A stretch of 7,219 bases of DNA from UBA1413 sp964395045 (GTDB taxonomy: Bacteria > Bacteroidota > Bacteroidia > Bacteroidales > Prolixibacteraceae). Below, one piece after another: positions 1 to 6,817 of the stretch (position 1 is the stretch's first letter; every line of letters starts with the position of its first letter). The DNA is taken from the NCBI GenBank assembly GCA_964395045.1, contig CAYNBE010000190.1, positions 1 to 7,219 of the forward strand, written 5' to 3'. The notes below the pieces were generated by a model. It searched no databases, was not told the DNA's origin, and was given only the letters and a program-made list of their open reading frames with translations. The translations under genes and the position numbers were made by a program.

Positions 1-24
1 TTGAAACGAGTGCATTAAAATCAT
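1..24 (-). CDS. Possible start of the next polysaccharide-operon gene (partial)
   Basis: After the stop of the EpsG-like gene, the minus strand has an 18-base gap and then an ATG at 24-22 followed by seven open codons (M-I-L-M-H-S-F-Q) to the window edge. A second in-frame ATG lies at 15-13. Short spacing is the rule in this operon (10 bp between the two upstream genes), so a further gene, often a glycosyltransferase in such clusters, is expected here. Eight codons cannot prove coding or show function; the call rests on position only. Confidence 0.3.
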
Positions 25-42
25 TTAGAGATCAATGAAATA

Positions 43-1089
43 CTACCAATAGACAGTTCTGATAAAATATACATTATACCAGAAATAAAAAACGCCTATA
101 CCGATAATAACCATCTTTCCTGCAATTCCCGGTTTTAATGTGTGGTATGCAAAAGGCAACAACAATATTTCCGAAATTCCAAAAAGTTCCGAAATTCTCC
201 ACGCCATTACAAATGAGCCTGACAACAAAGGGAGTGAAACAATGGAAAGGGCATATATCTTTAAAAGGATCGTAAAATATTTATAGCGGCACTGAATGGA
301 ATCATAAAAATAAAGTAGGTAATAGAAAAACAGGATGTGTGAAATCTGGATCAGATTGAAGGGATTGATGACTGATATGTTTCTTGTTCCGAGATAGATA
401 TGGATTTTTTGTTGAATCAGGGGAACCGGGATATGCTCAATAATTTGCAGCCCGATTTTAATGATGTCAATTTTTAATATATAAAGAATATAAATGGCTG
501 GGATGACTAGACCAAAAGCAATTCTTTTTTTTTGTGACATGCCGGAGTTTGAAAAAAACCACAGAGCCAGGATCAGAATGGATGAGTAATGAAAAAGAGT
601 GGCAAGAATCACATAAAAAAGAAAATTCCATATTTTTCGGTCTGCCAATGGTTTGATACTTAATAGTAAAAGCGAGCAGGACACGCTCGCCCTTATTACG
701 TTCAGTTCATAATAAGGAAATGCCCTCGCAATATAAATGACAAGCGTCAGAATCAGCAAATCGGTATATCTGTTGATTGCAAAAAACTTGAGTCCGATCC
801 CCAAAATTGCATAAATTAGAAACAGATATTGGATATTGTTGTCGAAAAAGTATCTTACAATTTGAGATATGAGGACAAAAGTGGGTTCAACTATTTCCTT
901 GATGTTTTCTGAGTTGTAAATGTCAACATATGTGAGTGAATCCTGATCAACACCTATAGTTCTGAATCCGGCCACCAAAATCATTGGAATCAGAAAACTC
1001 CAGAAAACCAATTTCTCAGTCTTTATTTTTAAAGGTATCAAAGAAAGAAAAACAGTAAGAAGGAATAATATATAAAGATATGGAATCAT
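43..1089 (-). CDS. EpsG/Wzy-family polysaccharide polymerase-like membrane protein
   Basis: This 348-residue, very hydrophobic protein has about ten predicted membrane segments and fits the EpsG family, whose members are thought to act as Wzy-like polymerases joining lipid-linked repeat units at the outer face of the inner membrane. Family hallmarks are visible. The first is the AGFRTIGVDQDSLTY stretch at residues 40-54, matching the GFR...G.D...Y signature. The second is an Arg in a membrane-proximal stretch (NVIRAS, R133). The third is LFHYSS at 165-170, matching the family's FH.S pattern. Length is normal for EpsG proteins. The gene starts 10 bp after the flippase stop, so the two are almost certainly cotranscribed and perhaps translationally coupled. 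Base composition looks A/T-rich compared with the divergent kinase gene, which is common for exchangeable polymerase genes. Family assignment is by motif; the polymerised sugar cannot be inferred. Confidence 0.85.
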   Translation of the reverse strand: MIPYLYILFLLTVFLSLIPLKIKTEKLVFWSFLIPMILVAGFRTIGVDQDSLTYVDIYNSENIKEIVEPTFVLISQIVRYFFDNNIQYLFLIYAILGIGLKFFAINRYTDLLILTLVIYIARAFPYYELNVIRASVSCSLLLLSIKPLADRKIWNFLFYVILATLFHYSSILILALWFFSNSGMSQKKRIAFGLVIPAIYILYILKIDIIKIGLQIIEHIPVPLIQQKIHIYLGTRNISVINPFNLIQISHILFFYYLLYFYDSIQCRYKYFTILLKIYALSIVSLPLLSGSFVMAWRISELFGISEILLLPFAYHTLKPGIAGKMVIIGIGVFYFWYNVYFIRTVYW

Positions 1090-1099
1090 ATCCTGATAC

Positions 1100-2578
1100 T
1101 TAATGACGATTTCTTAATAATGGCAGTAAATCTAAACGTTTAAAAAGAACTGTTCCTGCGTAAAAAATGGTTGTAATTAAAATAATCATGGAAAACAGGA
1201 TTTTATAATGATATACGGGAACAGTTGCGTTTATAAATGCAACTATTACAAACACTAAAACTATTCCCAATGTCTTCAGGTAGTCACGGCTGATTTTCAG
1301 TTGATACCTTATTTTTACTACGGTATACAGAATGACGGAAACAAGAACAGAGCCGGCCACAAATGAGATACTCAACCCGGTCAGTCCTCTGAATGTATAA
1401 GCCAACAGGTTCAGTCCAAAATTAAGGCCATTTCCCAATAATGCATCATAGATAAAATAAGCTTTTTTATCTCCCTTAGCCAGGATGATATACGACATGG
1501 TTTGCCATATCCCTCTGAATAAAAGTGAAACAGCCATCCATTGAACCATGGGCACAATCGGAATAAATTCGTTGGATAACAAGAATTTCACAATCAGGGG
1601 TGTAAATAGCATCATTAATACAACAATTGGGGCAATCACCAAAGTAATGATTTCCAGTTGTAAGTTAACCATTTTATTTACTTTCTCATTTTCATTGTAC
1701 ACTGATGATAATCTTGGATAAAAGTCAGATGCCAGAATAGCCCCAATCACCAGGATGCTTTGAATCGTGATGGAAGTAGCGCCCTGAAACAGTCCGACAT
1801 CCTGTATGCTGCCAATTCTGCCAATATATATGTTTGTAATGTATGTAAACAGAGAAACCATTGTGATTCCGGTCATCAATGCTACTCCCAAAGTAATCAT
1901 CGATTTACTTTCTTCCTTTGCCTCGGTGAAACTCAGTTTTTGAACCTGCTTTGTGGGAATTTTTTTCTCAAACCGGATAAATACCAGAAACATGATGAAA
2001 TAACCTGCAAAAATAGAAACAGCTATCCCGTCAAGTTTCAGAAAATAGAATAAAGGAATGCTTACAGCCAGGCTTGCCAGGGGGGAAATCACCGACGATT
2101 GGGCAAGCAGTCTCAGGTTTCTGGTACCTTTGAAAATTGCAATTTCTCCGTTTGCAAGTGACATAAACAAAACAGCGCCTGATAGAATGACAAATGACCA
2201 GACATATTCTGTGTTCCCAAAAGAAAAAGCGCTCAGCCATCGGGAGCCGATCAGGCATATTGCCAATCCTAAAAGACCTGTTGCTAAAACAAGTCGTTTA
2301 AGTATTTTCAGAAGGATGCTCAGTTTGTTTACGTCTCCGGTTTCATGCGTCTGGGAAATATTACGCACTGCACTGTGATTAATTCCCAAACTGGAGAAGT
2401 TATACAGTGCAAATAATGTTGAGTAAAATATCGCGTTGATCCCCATTCCGGCACTCCCTAACAGAACGGCTATTATTTTTGCCTTCAGGATAGAGATAAG
2501 CATCTGCATTACTTGAGCTCCCCCTATAACCGCATTTGATTTAACGATTGATTGATATATTTTACTGTCCTGAGGCAT
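1100..2578 (-). CDS. wzx: Wzx-type O-antigen/polysaccharide flippase
   Basis: A 492-residue polytopic membrane protein of the MOP/PST superfamily, predicted to flip undecaprenyl-pyrophosphate-linked sugar repeat units from the cytoplasmic to the periplasmic face. The N-terminus carries the pattern typical of O-antigen translocases: a first helix (IGGAQVMQMLISIL, residues 18-31), then KIIAVLLGSAGMGI (34-47), followed by SSLGINHSAVRNIS (62-75). Roughly 12-14 hydrophobic segments follow to the C-terminus. Length is normal for Bacteroidota versions. The ATG at 2578-2576 is preceded by an A/T-rich leader without a Shine-Dalgarno motif. It is the first gene of the leftward operon and lies divergent from the Wzc-like gene with a 228-bp gap between start codons. 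Membership is clear; substrate specificity is not. Confidence 0.9.
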   Translation of the reverse strand: MPQDSKIYQSIVKSNAVIGGAQVMQMLISILKAKIIAVLLGSAGMGINAIFYSTLFALYNFSSLGINHSAVRNISQTHETGDVNKLSILLKILKRLVLATGLLGLAICLIGSRWLSAFSFGNTEYVWSFVILSGAVLFMSLANGEIAIFKGTRNLRLLAQSSVISPLASLAVSIPLFYFLKLDGIAVSIFAGYFIMFLVFIRFEKKIPTKQVQKLSFTEAKEESKSMITLGVALMTGITMVSLFTYITNIYIGRIGSIQDVGLFQGATSITIQSILVIGAILASDFYPRLSSVYNENEKVNKMVNLQLEIITLVIAPIVVLMMLFTPLIVKFLLSNEFIPIVPMVQWMAVSLLFRGIWQTMSYIILAKGDKKAYFIYDALLGNGLNFGLNLLAYTFRGLTGLSISFVAGSVLVSVILYTVVKIRYQLKISRDYLKTLGIVLVFVIVAFINATVPVYHYKILFSMIILITTIFYAGTVLFKRLDLLPLLRNRH

Positions 2579-2715
2579 AAAGTAATGTTGCCAGGTTTTC
2601 CTGTGAGATGGTTAGAAAATGGAATACACGATCATTCTGCAAGGAAGAGATGTTTGAAGTATAGTTATGCAGTAATCGTTGTTTGATGAATTACAGATAT
2701 TGGGTTGATATTGCT

Positions 2716-2723
2716 TATATTTG
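2716..2723 (+). promoter_or_regulatory. Bacteroidota -7 promoter element for the Wzc-like gene
   Basis: TATATTTG is an exact match to the Bacteroidota sigma-factor -7 consensus TAnnTTTG and lies 83 bases before the chosen ATG at 2807. No TTG or TTTG occurs at the usual distance upstream for the -33 element; the nearest candidates end at 2685 and 2702, which are too far and too close. The box lies inside the reading frame that would open at the TTG at 2705, which argues that translation starts downstream. The match is seen directly; promoter activity is inferred. Confidence 0.45.
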
Positions 2724-2806
2724 AGGTAGAGAAAAGGTTCATCATCTTTTCTAGGTTCGATCCAACATGTTTAAGAAAGACGGCTATCAATTTAAATTGC
2801 AATTTT

Positions 2807-5134
2807 ATGGAACGCGAGGAAAAATTCAGACCATCATGTTCATCAAACCAGGGTGAGGCAATCGATGTCGTAAGTGTATTCAAAAAAATCATCCGGTACA
2901 GGGTTTTGTATGGAATTTCGTTAATTGCAGCACTGATCCTTGCATTTATCCTGACACCTTACAATAAACGGGTCTACAAATCGACCGGCAAAATATTAAT
3001 CGCATCCGGTGAGAAGGTGCCTGATCAGATCGAAATCCTCAAATCGAGGAACCTGGTTGGCAAATCACTCGAAGAACTGGACTTTGAGGTGAGTTATTAT
3101 GTTTTGGACAAAAAAGGCGAAACGGAAATATACCAGGATGTTCCTTTCAGAGTTGTATGGAAAGCAGACCACCCGCAAGCCGTTGGCGTTGACTTTTTCA
3201 TCGAACTCCTCGACAGCGGAAAATTTAGGATTACCGCCAAAGCTACAAAGGTACAGGTAACCCAGTACGATCTCCAGAAATCGCTAAATTATGCAGGGAA
3301 TATCGACATCGATAAGATTGTATTTCCGGGTGAAGATATCGTAGATGAAAATTTTTCATTCACCATTCTGTTCACTGAACATTATACGTCCTGGAAAAAT
3401 GACTTTTCAAAATATAAATTCGTTTTTCTCAGCAATCAGGAACTTATTGAGAAGTACAAGTCCTTACTGGTTGTGAGCAGGGAAAACAGGGAATCTTCGG
3501 TTATTTCACTGGCAGTCACTGACCATCACCGGTTGAAAGCCCAGGAATTTCTCAATAAACACATTGAAACATATCTTCTGAATACACTTGATCAGAGAGA
3601 AATTGTACGAAATTCGACAGTTAATTTTCTGGATGAGCAGATAAAGGGTATTTCCGATTCCTTGATCATTTCCGGCACCAGGGTACAGTCAAACCTTTCC
3701 GGGCAGCAGGCTCCTGTATTATCGGGTCGTGCCCGGAAATTGTTTGATGAAGCCACTGGTCTTGAAATCCGGATGATGAAATTAAACCTCCAACTGAAGT
3801 ATTATACTTATCTGACCGGCAGGCTTGTCGGTAGCAGGGTGCAATATTACATTGTTCCGCCATCGGTTCTGGGCGATGAAACCCCGTTGCTCAATAATCT
3901 TATATTTCAGCTTAATAAGATCGTGAAGGAGAAATCGTCGGTGATGGACTTCCTGGACAATCCGGAATTCCCCGTGTTTGATATGAACCCTACACTCGAG
4001 ATATACAATAAACAAATCGAAACTATCCGGAATTCGGCAGTCATTTGTCTCAACGACCTGATGGTTGACAGGGAGAACTCGCTCGACAGCCTGAGAACAA
4101 AAATTAACAGCCTGAATCAGGAAATCCGGAGGATCCCCGCTAAAGAAAGGAATTATCTGATCGCTGAAAAAGATTATAACCGTTTCAATGAAATATACAA
4201 TTATCTGGTATTGCAGAAATCGAAAGCTAAATATGCATTCATTAACAATGTCTCGGATAGCCAGATCATCGATAAGGCAATTGACAACGGGCTAGTGAAG
4301 CCTGGTCTCAGACGCAATATATTAATTTCCTTGGTACTCGGTCTGTTCATCCCTTCCCTGTTGCTTTTCTTTCTTGATCTTTTTAACAACCGGGTGACAT
4401 CGGATGATGATGTCAGGTCGGTTACCGGCTTACCCGTTACCGGCCATGTTTTTCATCAGGGCAAGGATAGTGTCGTTTCCGATGCCCTTTCTATTGCCGC
4501 CGGGCAGACAGTAGTAGCTTTCCGGTCTTTGCGCAACAGGCTGATCCGGGAAACAAAAGAAGTGAGCAAACCTGTTTTTGCGGTGACTTCTACGGCCTTC
4601 AATGAAGGCAAGAGTTATGTCTCCCTTCAGCTTGCTGCTTCATATGCCAGAGCCGGATATAAAACAGTACTGCTTGATTTTCATCTCAGAAGGCCAGGAT
4701 TGAACAACCTGCTCTCTGTAGACACCGGTCCGGGAGTGATGGATTATCTTTCAGGAAAGAACACAGCAGATGACATCGTCGTTCAAACAGCCCAGCCTGG
4801 GCTGTACCTGGTTCCTGCCTGTGGGGACGGGCAACCGGTAGCTGAGGTACAGGCCTGCCGGATGCTTTGCACTTTGCTGGATGAACTGAAACAAAAGGCT
4901 GATATTATTATCATGGATATGGCTCCTGTCGGCCATATAGCGGATTATTCACAGATATTTGATAAAATCGATGCGACCTTTGTTGTCGTTCGCCACGGGA
5001 TGACCAATAAAAACTGGCTGAAAGCCGCCGTGGATGAAATCACTGCCGCTGGTCTGAAGCGGATCTGCATTGTGATGAATGCAATCAGGGACAAAGAGGG
5101 CACCTATTCCTGGTACAAATTGGAGTACTCATGA
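2807..5134 (+). CDS. Wzc-like polysaccharide co-polymerase with BY-kinase domain
   Basis: A 775-residue inner-membrane protein expected to control chain length and export of the surface polysaccharide. Order of parts: a short cytoplasmic N-terminus; membrane segment at about 33-51; Wzz-type periplasmic region with helical and coiled parts (about 52-500); GNVR-like segment around 443-478; second membrane segment at about 503-525; cytoplasmic P-loop kinase from about 560. Walker A ends in NEGKS (K602), Walker A' is LLDFHLRRP (D624, R628), and Walker B is IIIMDMAP (D704). Three tyrosines (Y767, Y770, Y774) form a short C-terminal cluster that would be the autophosphorylation site. Oddities: the second Walker A' Asp is His626, and the Glu expected at the start of the EX2RX2R oligomerisation motif is Val570 (R573 and R576 are kept). 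The frame stays open upstream to a TTG at 2705, but ATG 2807 is preferred because a -7 promoter box falls between them and the added residues do not resemble the family. Kinase activity is uncertain. Confidence 0.9.
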   Translation: MEREEKFRPSCSSNQGEAIDVVSVFKKIIRYRVLYGISLIAALILAFILTPYNKRVYKSTGKILIASGEKVPDQIEILKSRNLVGKSLEELDFEVSYYVLDKKGETEIYQDVPFRVVWKADHPQAVGVDFFIELLDSGKFRITAKATKVQVTQYDLQKSLNYAGNIDIDKIVFPGEDIVDENFSFTILFTEHYTSWKNDFSKYKFVFLSNQELIEKYKSLLVVSRENRESSVISLAVTDHHRLKAQEFLNKHIETYLLNTLDQREIVRNSTVNFLDEQIKGISDSLIISGTRVQSNLSGQQAPVLSGRARKLFDEATGLEIRMMKLNLQLKYYTYLTGRLVGSRVQYYIVPPSVLGDETPLLNNLIFQLNKIVKEKSSVMDFLDNPEFPVFDMNPTLEIYNKQIETIRNSAVICLNDLMVDRENSLDSLRTKINSLNQEIRRIPAKERNYLIAEKDYNRFNEIYNYLVLQKSKAKYAFINNVSDSQIIDKAIDNGLVKPGLRRNILISLVLGLFIPSLLLFFLDLFNNRVTSDDDVRSVTGLPVTGHVFHQGKDSVVSDALSIAAGQTVVAFRSLRNRLIRETKEVSKPVFAVTSTAFNEGKSYVSLQLAASYARAGYKTVLLDFHLRRPGLNNLLSVDTGPGVMDYLSGKNTADDIVVQTAQPGLYLVPACGDGQPVAEVQACRMLCTLLDELKQKADIIIMDMAPVGHIADYSQIFDKIDATFVVVRHGMTNKNWLKAAVDEITAAGLKRICIVMNAIRDKEGTYSWYKLEYS

Positions 5135-5167
5135 CTTATGATATGTAATTGAAATGGTTCTTGTTAG

Positions 5168-5205
5168 ATCAGAATTCAGAAATCACGAATGCTTTTATTT
5201 ATGAT
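5168..5205 (+). repeat. Dispersed 38-bp repeat, left copy
   Basis: This A/T-rich segment begins ATCAGAATTCAGAAATCACG and matches 6953-6990 at 34 of 38 positions in the same orientation. A shorter, interrupted relative lies at 7036-7097. It sits just past the end of the Wzc-like gene, so the two long copies bracket the tandem-repeat zone and the AbiEii module. Its role is unknown. Confidence 0.75.
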
Positions 5206-5262
5206 GTAACCGCAAAACCGCAAAGTATTTTTTCAAATCACACGTTTTTCGTTCAAACAATC

Positions 5263-5311
5263 GTTCATTGTTCATTGTTCGTTGTTCGTTGTTCGTTGTT
5301 TATCGTTCTTT
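5263..5311 (+). repeat. 7-bp tandem repeat array (GTTCRTT)
   Basis: Seven consecutive 7-base units: GTTCATT twice, GTTCGTT three times, then the degenerate GTTTATC and GTTCTTT. The ordering of variants, with identical units adjacent, suggests growth by slipped-strand duplication. It is noncoding by context; no gene start is near enough downstream for an obvious phase-variation role. Confidence 0.9.
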
Positions 5312-5360
5312 CGTCTCCCAATATCCGAGTCTAAAGGTTTCACGCCAAGGCGCGGAGATG

Positions 5361-5400
5361 CTATCAAACTATCAAACTATCAAACTATCAAACTGTTAAA
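5361..5400 (+). repeat. 8-bp tandem array A (CTATCAAA x4 plus CTGTTAAA)
   Basis: Four perfect units of CTATCAAA followed by one CTGTTAAA, running directly into the 84-bp module copy A. The second array at 5711-5766 has a related but different unit (CTGTCAAA) and ends in the same CTGTTAAA, so the arrays share ancestry but have been expanded separately. No spacers are present, so this is not a CRISPR array. Confidence 0.92.
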
Positions 5401-5484
5401 TCGCCAAATCACCCCGTCCCAGGGTCTCTCTTTCGCTCTTTCGCTCTCCCGTCTGATCGTCAGCGCCGGTGCATGGAACAGCGG
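5401..5484 (+). repeat. 84-bp repeated module, copy A
   Basis: This segment, which ends CGGTGCATGGAACAGCGG, is identical at 80 of 84 positions to 5767-5850 and has the same length. All four differences are transitions. It begins right after 8-bp tandem array A and is followed by a G-run (GGTGGGGGG, 5492-5500) and the GC-rich hairpin pair. No frame reads as a recognisable protein. Confidence 0.92.
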
Positions 5485-5508
5485 TCAGGAAGGTGGGGGG
5501 CATCCTTT

Positions 5509-5553
5509 CCCGGGGCGCTGCCCCGGGCTACCAATATTATGCCCCTCCGGGGC
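5509..5553. repeat. GC-rich double hairpin (REP-like)
   Basis: Two perfect stem-loops lie close together. The first pairs CCCGGGGC (5509-5516) with GCCCCGGG (5520-5527) around a GCT loop. The second pairs GCCCC (5541-5545) with GGGGC (5549-5553) around TCC. The 13-base linker is A/T-rich (CTACCAATATTAT). Paired short GC-rich palindromes in an intergenic position resemble REP/BIME elements. There is no T-run after either hairpin, so a terminator is less likely. A worn relative of the right half (CTAC...CCCCTCCGG) follows copy B at about 5874-5897. Confidence 0.7.
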
Positions 5554-5617
5554 GACAGCTGATAATGAAACTCTTCGGTTGTCCATGTATCGTTCTGTCG
5601 TCCTTATCATCCGATTC

Positions 5618-5670
5618 GAGCACCGGTGCAATGAACAACGGAAAGGACCGAAGCGGGGCTGTTTTCTATC
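5618..5670 (+). repeat. Degenerate third copy of the repeated module
   Basis: GAGCACCGGTGCAATGAACA at its start resembles the end of the 84-bp module (CAGCGCCGGTGCATGGAACA). The following GCGGGGCTGTTTTCTA closely matches GGGGGGCTGTTTTTCTA after copy B. It lacks the tandem array and the first half of the module, and so looks like an older, decayed copy between A and B. Confidence 0.55.
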
Positions 5671-5710
5671 AAGGTTTTTAAGAATATAAGGTTGACTTTT
5701 TCTCAGCAAA

Positions 5711-5766
5711 CAGGTAAACTGTCAAACTGTCAAACTGTCAAACTGTTAAACTGTTAAACTGTTAAA
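5711..5766 (+). repeat. 8-bp tandem array B (CTGTCAAA x3, CTGTTAAA x3)
   Basis: A degenerate CAGGTAAA unit (5711-5718) is followed by three CTGTCAAA and three CTGTTAAA units, leading directly into module copy B. Compared with array A, both the unit sequence and the copy number differ, although the following 84 bases are nearly identical. This indicates that the array changes faster than the module behind it. Confidence 0.92.
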
Positions 5767-5850
5767 TCACCAAATCACCCCGTCCCAGGGTCTCTCCTTC
5801 GCTTTTTCACTCTCCCGTCTGATCGTCAGCGCCGGTGCATGGAACAGCGG
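5767..5850 (+). repeat. 84-bp repeated module, copy B
   Basis: Second copy of the module at 5401-5484, offset by 366 bases and matching at 80 of 84 positions. It is followed by a G-run (GTGGGGGG, about 5858-5865) and a relic of the hairpin region (CTACAAATATGTTACCCCTC) in which the long GC-rich palindrome is absent. The AbiEii-type gene ends only about 90 bases further on. Confidence 0.92.
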
Positions 5851-5937
5851 ATGGAGAGTGGGGGGCTGTTTTTCTACAAATATGTTACCCCTCCGGTGTA
5901 TTGTCTATGGAAACAAAGTTAAGATCAGTCGGAAGTG

Positions 5938-6555
5938 CTATAGACTCAGTTCAGTTGCCTGATCAGTGAGGAAGTCCCTGATTTCCGATGCAGCGACTGA
6001 GGGCCCGACGAACTCTATCTGTTCGGTGTAATCAATATCTTCGTAATAGCATAACTGAGCCCGGAAAAGCTTCTCTGAAAACAACTGGCCAAACAAAAAT
6101 GCAGCCTTTTCAGAAATCTGACCGATTGAAAAGTGGTCTTTCAGAATAAAAAAGAGGTCAACATAATCTTTCCATTTTGATCTTCTTCCCAGTGCATAGG
6201 CTTTCATAGCTGCCAGGTCGATTAGCTCCGGTAATCTGAGGATATTTTCCATTTTAACCGGAGAACTGATTTCAAACGGATATTGGTAGAATGTGAGTTT
6301 TACATTGTGAACGGTAACGTTCAGTTGTTCAGTTACCCTGCGGGTGACAAGATAGGGAAAACCTGATTGTGAAATCTTATCAATGATGCTTTTGGGTTTG
6401 ATCGGACTGAATTTAAAAAGATCAAAATCAACAGACCTTCTGTGCCCGATATGCAGAGCAACAGCTGTACCCCCCACCAGATAATACTCTCTATTAAATT
6501 GTTTTATAAGCGGTAAAAGTTCAACCTGGTTCCTGTCAAAAATCTCTTTGTGCAT
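5938..6555 (-). CDS. AbiEii/AbiGii-type nucleotidyltransferase toxin (DUF1814)
   Basis: A 205-residue cytoplasmic protein of the AbiEii (DUF1814) branch of the DNA polymerase-beta-like nucleotidyltransferase fold. Family members act as toxins in type IV toxin-antitoxin and abortive-infection systems; some (MenT) add nucleotides to tRNA. Visible motifs: LVGGTAVALHIGHR at 26-39, followed by the metal-binding D43-x-D45 in SVDFDLF. A second block, LAAMKAYALGRRSKWKDYVDLFF at about 114-136, contains K118, R124, K129-D130 and D133, the typical Lys/Arg-KD-x-x-DL pattern. Length is at the short end for the family but all key motifs are present, so it looks intact. The ATG at 6555-6553 lies inside the end of the upstream gene (20-base overlap), which implies coupled translation and a two-gene toxin-antitoxin-like operon. 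The substrate nucleotide and target RNA cannot be read from the sequence. Confidence 0.88.
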   Translation of the reverse strand: MHKEIFDRNQVELLPLIKQFNREYYLVGGTAVALHIGHRRSVDFDLFKFSPIKPKSIIDKISQSGFPYLVTRRVTEQLNVTVHNVKLTFYQYPFEISSPVKMENILRLPELIDLAAMKAYALGRRSKWKDYVDLFFILKDHFSIGQISEKAAFLFGQLFSEKLFRAQLCYYEDIDYTEQIEFVGPSVAASEIRDFLTDQATELSL

Positions 6556-6817
6556 ATTTTCGAAATATTAAGGAAAAAAAGTGGTGGATTTCAGGATAAT
6601 AGTTCATTTTTTTTCTTTCAGCCGCACTGAAAAAAACATCAGAAACACGCACGAAACCAACAAGCCTGACCAATTGTCTGAAATCGTCAAGGGAACCATA
6701 ATTAAGCGTGTTTTCAACCAGCAATTCAAGGCTGATTTCTTTTTTCGAGTGTTCGGGCGTATACCAGAAAAGATGGCTGTGTTCTGAAATAAACTGTTCT
6801 AAATCAGGACTATGCAT
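6536..6817 (-). CDS. Small partner (putative antitoxin) of the AbiEii-type toxin
   Basis: A 93-residue protein, mostly predicted helical, with the pattern HLFWYTPEHSKKEISLELLV near the start, then TLNYGSLDDFRQLVRLVGF and a C-terminal KKMNYYPEIHHFFSLIF. Proteins with this FWY...NYG-D...NY-PE layout (DUF6922-like, from memory) are commonly encoded directly before AbiEii-type genes in Bacteroidota, and I infer an antitoxin or partner role. It overlaps the toxin start by 20 bases. The frame is open up to an ATG at 6895, but the extra 26 residues (Cys/His-rich, not family-like) are probably not translated; the ATG at 6817-6815 gives the expected family N-terminus. A loose -7-like TATATTTT lies at 6846-6839 on this strand. 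It is not an AbiEi homologue: it is far shorter and has no visible winged-helix region. Confidence 0.72.
   Translation of the reverse strand: MHSPDLEQFISEHSHLFWYTPEHSKKEISLELLVENTLNYGSLDDFRQLVRLVGFVRVSDVFFSAAERKKMNYYPEIHHFFSLIFRKYAQRDF

Larger units (their letters stand above)
5135..5937. other. Repeat-rich intergenic region without a credible gene
   Basis: About 800 bases between the converging Wzc-like and AbiEii-type genes. The content is almost wholly repetitive: a dispersed 38-bp repeat, a 7-bp tandem array, two 8-bp tandem arrays each followed by an 84-bp module, a degenerate third module and a GC-rich double hairpin. Open frames here run straight through the tandem arrays or the hairpin and give low-complexity or unconvincing peptides, so none is annotated. 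No clear intrinsic terminator (hairpin followed by a T-run) was seen for either flanking gene. The base composition changes abruptly from A/T-rich to G/C-rich blocks. Confidence 0.8.

Noticed and set aside
1760..2378. Several open frames on both strands inside the flippase gene
   Set aside because: They are out-of-frame shadows of a well-supported membrane protein, without motifs or plausible starts.
2705..2806. N-terminal extension of the Wzc-like protein from a TTG start
   Set aside because: A -7 promoter box lies inside it, the added 34 residues do not look like the family's N-terminus, and an ATG at 2807 fits the usual distance to the first membrane segment.
2665..2892. Minus-strand open frame across the divergent control region
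   Set aside because: It overlaps the promoter box and the start of the Wzc-like gene antisense, with no recognisable protein features.
5509..5527. Intrinsic terminator
   Set aside because: The stem is strong but no T-run follows on either strand, and it is paired with a second hairpin as in REP-type elements.
5282..5709. Open frames of 70-135 codons on both strands in the repeat zone
   Set aside because: They run through the 7-bp and 8-bp arrays, the repeated module and the GC-rich hairpin. The peptides are unlike any family and the frames are not shared between module copies A and B.
5361..5766. CRISPR array
   Set aside because: The repeats are 7-8 bp tandem units without spacers, and no cas genes are present.
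6581..6787. Plus-strand open frame of 68 codons opposite the AbiEii partner
   Set aside because: It is fully antisense to a gene with family-like sequence and a coupled downstream toxin.
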